From Acidobacteriota bacterium (GTDB lineage: Bacteria > Acidobacteriota > Terriglobia > Terriglobales > Acidobacteriaceae), in NCBI GenBank assembly GCA_021805955.1, contig JAJZDO010000144.1, positions 1 through 10,518 on the forward strand: 10,518 bases of DNA, given 5' to 3'. Positions 7,674 through 10,518 of the stretch are shown piece after piece. Each line of letters begins with the position of its first letter. Position 1 is the stretch's first letter. The notes below the pieces were generated by a model that worked only from the letters and a program-made list of their open reading frames with translations, was not told where the DNA came from and made no database searches. A program made the position numbers and the translations under genes.

Positions 7674-9221
7674 ATGGCAACGAACTTCATGGAATTTCAA
7701 GCCCCAAGGTTGCCTGCGAATATACCGACACGCCGTTTGCGAGTGGACCGTGTGCAATGGTTCCAGACAGCAGAAAGTTTCCGCAAATCCAACGCGCGCT
7801 TTCTTACTCTTTGGGGTGCAGATGATCGGGATCGCGATGGCGGCTTTCGCATCTATGCGGCGTATCTTATACCCAACACCGTGATGGTGGTGGAGCACTT
7901 CATAGAAGATTCCGCTTCGCCTTCGTATCCTGGTATTGCAGGTTTTTACCCGGCAGCGTTGCGTATGCAGCGCGCTGTCGCTGATTTACTCGGCATCTCA
8001 ACGGACGAAGCGGACACGCGCGGCTGGCTGCGTCACGGCGGCTGGCCGGAATCACTCTTTCCACTGCGACGGGACGTCGATGGCAGTCAGCAATATCCCG
8101 TCGAATCCGCACCGTATCCCTTCGTCCCGGTGGAGGGTGATGGGGTGCATGAGATCGCCGTCGGCCCTGTCCATGCAGGCACCATCGAACCGGGGCATTT
8201 TCGCTTCACCGTCGTGGGCGAAAAGGTCTTGCGGTTGGAGGAGCGTCTCGGCTACACGCATAAAGGGGTTGCGAAACTCTTTGAGAATTCTTCACAGCAA
8301 AACGGTCATCGATTAGCCGCTCGCGTCTCCGGGGATTCCGCAGTCGCGTTTTCCTGGGCATACTGCGCTGCTCTGGAGTCCCTCACCCAGACCGTCTGCC
8401 CTGCGCGAGCAATCATTCTGCGTGCCTTGGCACTGGAACAGGAGCGTCTGGCGAACCACCTGGGTGATCTCGGCGCGTTGGGAAACGACGCAGGTTTCGC
8501 CTTCGGCCTTACGCAATTCTCGCGACTGAAAGAGGAGTTACTCCGTGCGAACATCGTGGCCTTTGGCGCACGCTATCTCATGGATTATGTGGTCCCCGGC
8601 GGCGTCGCGTTCGATATGACTCCGGATGCGCGTCGCCTTCTGCTCGACCTGTACGACGCAATGGAGCCATCTGTGTCTCAGATGCGCTCCATCTATGATG
8701 AGCACGCAGGACTGCAAGATCGCTTCCGTGAGGCTGGAAGGTTAGAGCAGGCAACAGCCGAAAAGCTCGGTGCAATTGGCTTAGTTGCGCGAGCCTCGGG
8801 CATTGCCTGCGACCTGCGTGTAGACCATCCGTGGGCACCATATGACCTCCTCGCTCCCAAGCTTGTTGTGCAGACTGGTGGCGACGTGGCCGCGCGTGTG
8901 CAAGTACGCTTCGATGAAATTCTCGAATCCCTTCGACTCTGCCGTTTGTTTCTTTCTGAACCTCCTAAAGATGCTATCCGTACCTCAGTTCCCGTGGCTA
9001 CTTCAGGCGTTCTCGGGGTCGGCCTTGTGGAAGGATGGCGTGGTCCGGTGATGATCGCGCTCGAAACTGGTCCGAGCGGTGGCATCCGGCGCTGCCATGC
9101 ACACGATCCGTCCTGGCAGAACTGGCCGTTGATCGAGTACGCGATCCTCGGCAACATCGTCCCAGACTTCCCCCTCATCAACAAATCCTTCAATTTGTCC
9201 TATAGCGGACAGGACGGGTGA
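7674..9221 (+). CDS. hyfG: HyfG-like large subunit (NuoC-NuoD fusion) lacking all NiFe cysteines
   Basis: This 515-residue cytoplasmic subunit fuses a NuoC-like domain (about 1-140, ending in WPESLFPLRRDV) to a NuoD/hydrogenase-large-subunit domain (about 155-515). GPVHAGTIEPGHFRF (164-178), GYTHKGVAKL (193-202) and LEQERLANHLGDLGAL (254-269) are typical of HycE/HyfG proteins. True NiFe hydrogenases bind nickel through RxCGxC near the start of this domain and DPCxxC near its end. Here these read RVSGDS (217-222) and DPSWQN (478-483), so the four cysteines are Ser219, Ser222, Ser480 and Asn483. The protein should bind no NiFe centre. The tail after the second motif (PLINKSFNLSYSG) is complex-I-like rather than a cleavable hydrogenase extension. 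The start is the ATG at 7674 with TAGGAGGGTGAGG just upstream; the frame stays open farther back but inside hyfF. This marks an Ehr-type complex. Confidence 0.93.
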   Translation: MATNFMEFQAPRLPANIPTRRLRVDRVQWFQTAESFRKSNARFLTLWGADDRDRDGGFRIYAAYLIPNTVMVVEHFIEDSASPSYPGIAGFYPAALRMQRAVADLLGISTDEADTRGWLRHGGWPESLFPLRRDVDGSQQYPVESAPYPFVPVEGDGVHEIAVGPVHAGTIEPGHFRFTVVGEKVLRLEERLGYTHKGVAKLFENSSQQNGHRLAARVSGDSAVAFSWAYCAALESLTQTVCPARAIILRALALEQERLANHLGDLGALGNDAGFAFGLTQFSRLKEELLRANIVAFGARYLMDYVVPGGVAFDMTPDARRLLLDLYDAMEPSVSQMRSIYDEHAGLQDRFREAGRLEQATAEKLGAIGLVARASGIACDLRVDHPWAPYDLLAPKLVVQTGGDVAARVQVRFDEILESLRLCRLFLSEPPKDAIRTSVPVATSGVLGVGLVEGWRGPVMIALETGPSGGIRRCHAHDPSWQNWPLIEYAILGNIVPDFPLINKSFNLSYSGQDG

Positions 9222-9228
9222 TACGACC

Positions 9229-9747
9229 ATGTGGAACACGCTTTCACATATGCTGCAAACCGGCCTGTTGACTGAGCCTCTACCGGCTCCTCAGCAGACT
9301 GCGCCCGCTCTCAAAACATTGCAGAAGGAGCTATTGCAGATTCTCGGACGTGCGCTTTGCATTCGTCATGTTGATGCGGGTTCCTGCAATGGCTGCGAGT
9401 TGGAAATTCAGGCGCTCAATAATCCTTATTACAACCTGGAAGGAGCAGGGATTAAATTCGTTGCCAGTCCGCGTCATGCGGACCTATTGCTGGTCACAGG
9501 CCCGGTTTCCGTAAATATGGAGGAAGCTCTCAAGCGGACCTACAACGCAATGCCCGATCCCAGGTTCGTGGTTGCTGTAGGGGATTGCGGAGCTTGCGGT
9601 GGGGTATTCGGCACGAGTTACGCCAGCAGGGGTGGCGTAGCCAACATTATTCCTGTGAACTATATCGTGATGGGCTGTCCGCCCAGTCCGGCTGCTATTA
9701 TCAGCGGCATTCTGCGAACCATTCGCCCCGCCGACATTGGAGCTTGA
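9229..9747 (+). CDS. hyfI: HyfI-like Fe-S small subunit (NuoB family)
   Basis: This 172-residue NuoB/HycG-type small subunit carries the [4Fe-4S] cluster closest to the active site. The cluster ligands are all present: Cys53 and Cys56 in GSCNGCELE, Cys120 in GDCGACGG and Cys150 in MGCPPSP. Cys123 is an extra cysteine of the kind often seen in this loop. The first 40 residues (WNTLSHMLQTGLLTEPL) resemble the amphipathic N-terminus that docks HycG/HyfI on the membrane arm. The gene starts 7 bp after the large subunit. Electron transfer through this cluster therefore remains possible although the partner subunit has no nickel site. No gene for a two-cluster ferredoxin-like subunit (HyfH/NuoI) lies between or beside the two, which is unusual for a complete electron wire. 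Confidence 0.92.
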   Translation: MWNTLSHMLQTGLLTEPLPAPQQTAPALKTLQKELLQILGRALCIRHVDAGSCNGCELEIQALNNPYYNLEGAGIKFVASPRHADLLLVTGPVSVNMEEALKRTYNAMPDPRFVVAVGDCGACGGVFGTSYASRGGVANIIPVNYIVMGCPPSPAAIISGILRTIRPADIGA

Positions 9748-9748
9748 A

Positions 9749-9943
9749 ATGGATTCTCTCGCCATCAGTATCGCCATCGGATTCTTCTTTGGATTTGGAT
9801 TCGGGGTAGGCTGCGCACTCGCTGTCATGTATTCCATCTACTTCGGAGGCTATCGAAAAGCGATGGAAGATTCGTTGCGCCCAGAGAAGTCCGAACGCCA
9901 TCTGCAGCTTCCCCCGGAAAACGTCCCTGATATAGCGCTCTGA
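9749..9943 (+). CDS. Small one-helix membrane protein at the end of the hyf operon
   Basis: This 64-residue protein has one strongly hydrophobic, Gly/Phe-rich helix (about residues 4-33, including GFFFGFGFGVG) followed by a charged cytoplasmic tail (YRKAMEDSLRPEKSERH). I do not recognise a named family. It starts one base after the hyfI stop, and GGAG at 9739-9742 gives good ribosome spacing to the ATG at 9749. A TTG at 9737 in the same frame would overlap hyfI and is less likely. The position and coupling suggest an accessory or assembly subunit of the complex, comparable to the tiny helices found in complex I and cytochrome oxidases; this role is an inference. Its TGA is followed in the same frame by insertion-sequence debris, so the original C-terminus or a further downstream gene may have been lost. 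Confidence 0.7.
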   Translation: MDSLAISIAIGFFFGFGFGVGCALAVMYSIYFGGYRKAMEDSLRPEKSERHLQLPPENVPDIAL

Positions 9944-9976
9944 GAAGATATCGAAGGAGCAGCGAAGAAGGAGCGT

Positions 9977-10134
9977 ATACCGAGGAAGATTTACACGTAC
10001 GAGTTCAAGCAGGAGGCGGTTCGTCTGGTGGAGTCAGGCTGGGGCATCGCGGAAGCGGCGCGGTCACTGGGCGTGGTCGAGCGGACGTTGTCGAACTGGA
10101 TCAAGGCGCAGAAGGCAGGCAAGCTGGTGACCCA
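9977..10134 (+). pseudogene. IS3-type transposase OrfA, N-terminal remnant
   Basis: The reading frame gives PRKIYTYEFKQEAVRLVESG, then IAEAARSLGVVERTLSNWIK and AQKAGKL. This is the N-terminal helix-turn-helix of IS3-family OrfA proteins (EFK.EAV.LV, then AA..LGV...TL..W). The expected ATG before PRK is ATA (9977-9979), preceded by AAGGAG at 9968-9973, so the start codon looks lost by a point change. The similarity ends around LVTHDRG (about 10130), where the sequence switches to another transposase; the frame then closes at a TGA (10178-10180). No OrfB and no terminal inverted repeats are visible. It is a dead fragment. Confidence 0.8.
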
Positions 10135-10308
10135 CGATCGCGGGTGCGCGCCAAAGTGGAGTGGGTCTTCCGCATCCTGAAGCGCGTCTTTCACTCCACC
10201 AGGGTGCGCTATCGCGGCCTGAAGAAGAACCACGAGTGGCTGCTGACAGCCTTCGCGTTGGTCAATCTCTACCAGCATCGCAAGCGGCCGGTCCGACAAG
10301 GGGCGTAG
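10135..10308 (+). pseudogene. IS5-type DDE transposase, C-terminal remnant
   Basis: The frame from about 10135 to the TAG at 10306-10308 reads SRVRAKVEWVFRILKRVF, then RVRYRGLKKNHEW and FALVNLYQHRK. This is the C-terminus of IS5/IS4-type transposases. The R-(3)-E-(6)-K part of the catalytic signature is present, with the Glu codon at 10159-10161. About 56 codons remain of a protein that is usually 300 residues or more; the first two catalytic Asp residues are missing. It follows an IS3 OrfA fragment in a different frame, so the two were joined by deletion or by one element landing in another. Confidence 0.82.
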
Positions 10309-10518
10309 TGTCTCTGCAGGCCGGGATGATGGACTGCAGAGAGAGAAACAAAGCTGCGAAAAAGGCGATTTGATGTCTTGTTGGAGGGCAGGGAATGTCC
10401 TTGCCGGGCTATCCTGCTTGTATTGCTCCGGGCAAGGCCATTATTTTCTGAGGAACGTATAGGTGATTGACTGGAGGTATGAAAGAGTCAGTCAGCACTT
10501 TTCCAGTTAAGCGTCGGC
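10309..10518. other. Right-edge noncoding stretch with two inverted repeats
   Basis: This stretch follows the transposase remnant. A perfect 9-bp inverted repeat, TCTCTGCAG (10311-10319) and CTGCAGAGA (10334-10342), lies 2 bp after the TAG. A 7-bp pair, CCTTGCC (10399-10405) and GGCAAGG (10431-10437), is followed by T-rich sequence (TTATTTT) and could be a weak terminator despite its 25-nt loop. No gene is convincing. An ATG at 10479 directly abuts GGAGGT and stays open for 13 codons to the window edge. Confidence 0.45.
10311..10342. repeat. 9-bp perfect inverted repeat just after the IS5-type remnant
   Basis: TCTCTGCAG and CTGCAGAGA are separated by 14 nt. The position right after the transposase stop codon suggests either the transcription-stop hairpin of the old element or part of its end. 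No T-run follows on the plus strand and no matching copy was noticed on the left side of the debris. Confidence 0.5.

Noticed and set aside
2564..9747. Reading the cluster as a formate hydrogenlyase / hydrogenase-4 or as complex I
   Set aside because: The nickel cysteines are missing and no formate dehydrogenase is present, which excludes a hydrogenase; the fused NuoC-D, HyfB/HyfE-type extensions and lack of NuoA/J/E/F/G argue against complex I.
10479..10518. Possible start of a plus-strand gene (ATG after GGAGGT) at the window edge
   Set aside because: The ribosome site touches the ATG with no spacing, and only 13 codons are visible, too few to judge.

Overview
The window is about 10.5 kb of bacterial DNA of moderately high GC. 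Codon use, the divergent ClC proteins and a hydrogenase-4-like cluster together suggest a soil or acid-environment member of the Acidobacteriota (Terriglobia type). This placement is an inference: there is no rRNA or other phylogenetic marker here.

Layout. At the left edge (1-1624, minus strand) are two membrane proteins transcribed toward position 1. The first in transcription order is a complete ClC-family chloride channel/antiporter (278-1624). It is followed by the first 56 codons of a second membrane protein (1-169, running off the edge) that also looks like the start of a ClC protein. A perfect 12-bp inverted repeat lies between them. A gap of roughly 550 bp without a convincing gene (1625-2175) ends in a divergent promoter with a perfect 8+8 dyad over its -10 element.

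That promoter drives, on the plus strand, a tightly packed cluster: an ArsR-type regulator, then hyfB, hyfC, hyfE, hyfF, hyfG and hyfI homologues, then a 64-residue one-helix membrane protein (2176-9943). Gene spacing runs from a 4-bp overlap to 43 bp, so this is very likely one operon. The encoded complex has two antiporter-like proton-channel subunits (HyfB, HyfF), a NuoK-like subunit (HyfE), a NuoH-like anchor (HyfC), a fused NuoC-NuoD-like large subunit (HyfG) and a NuoB-like Fe-S subunit (HyfI).

The most interesting point is that the large subunit has lost all four cysteines that hold the NiFe centre in real hydrogenases: they are Ser, Ser, Ser and Asn. The small subunit keeps its four cluster cysteines, and the antiporter subunits keep their channel Glu and Lys residues. 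No ferredoxin-like subunit (HyfA/HyfH type), formate dehydrogenase, Hyp maturation gene or hydrogenase protease is present. This is therefore not a hydrogenase but an energy-converting-hydrogenase-related (Ehr) type complex, evolutionarily between group 4 hydrogenases and complex I, whose redox partner is unknown.

Downstream of the operon (9944-10308) lies insertion-sequence debris: the N-terminal part of an IS3-type OrfA joined out of frame to the C-terminal end of an IS5-type transposase. The last about 200 bp carry two inverted repeats and no convincing gene.
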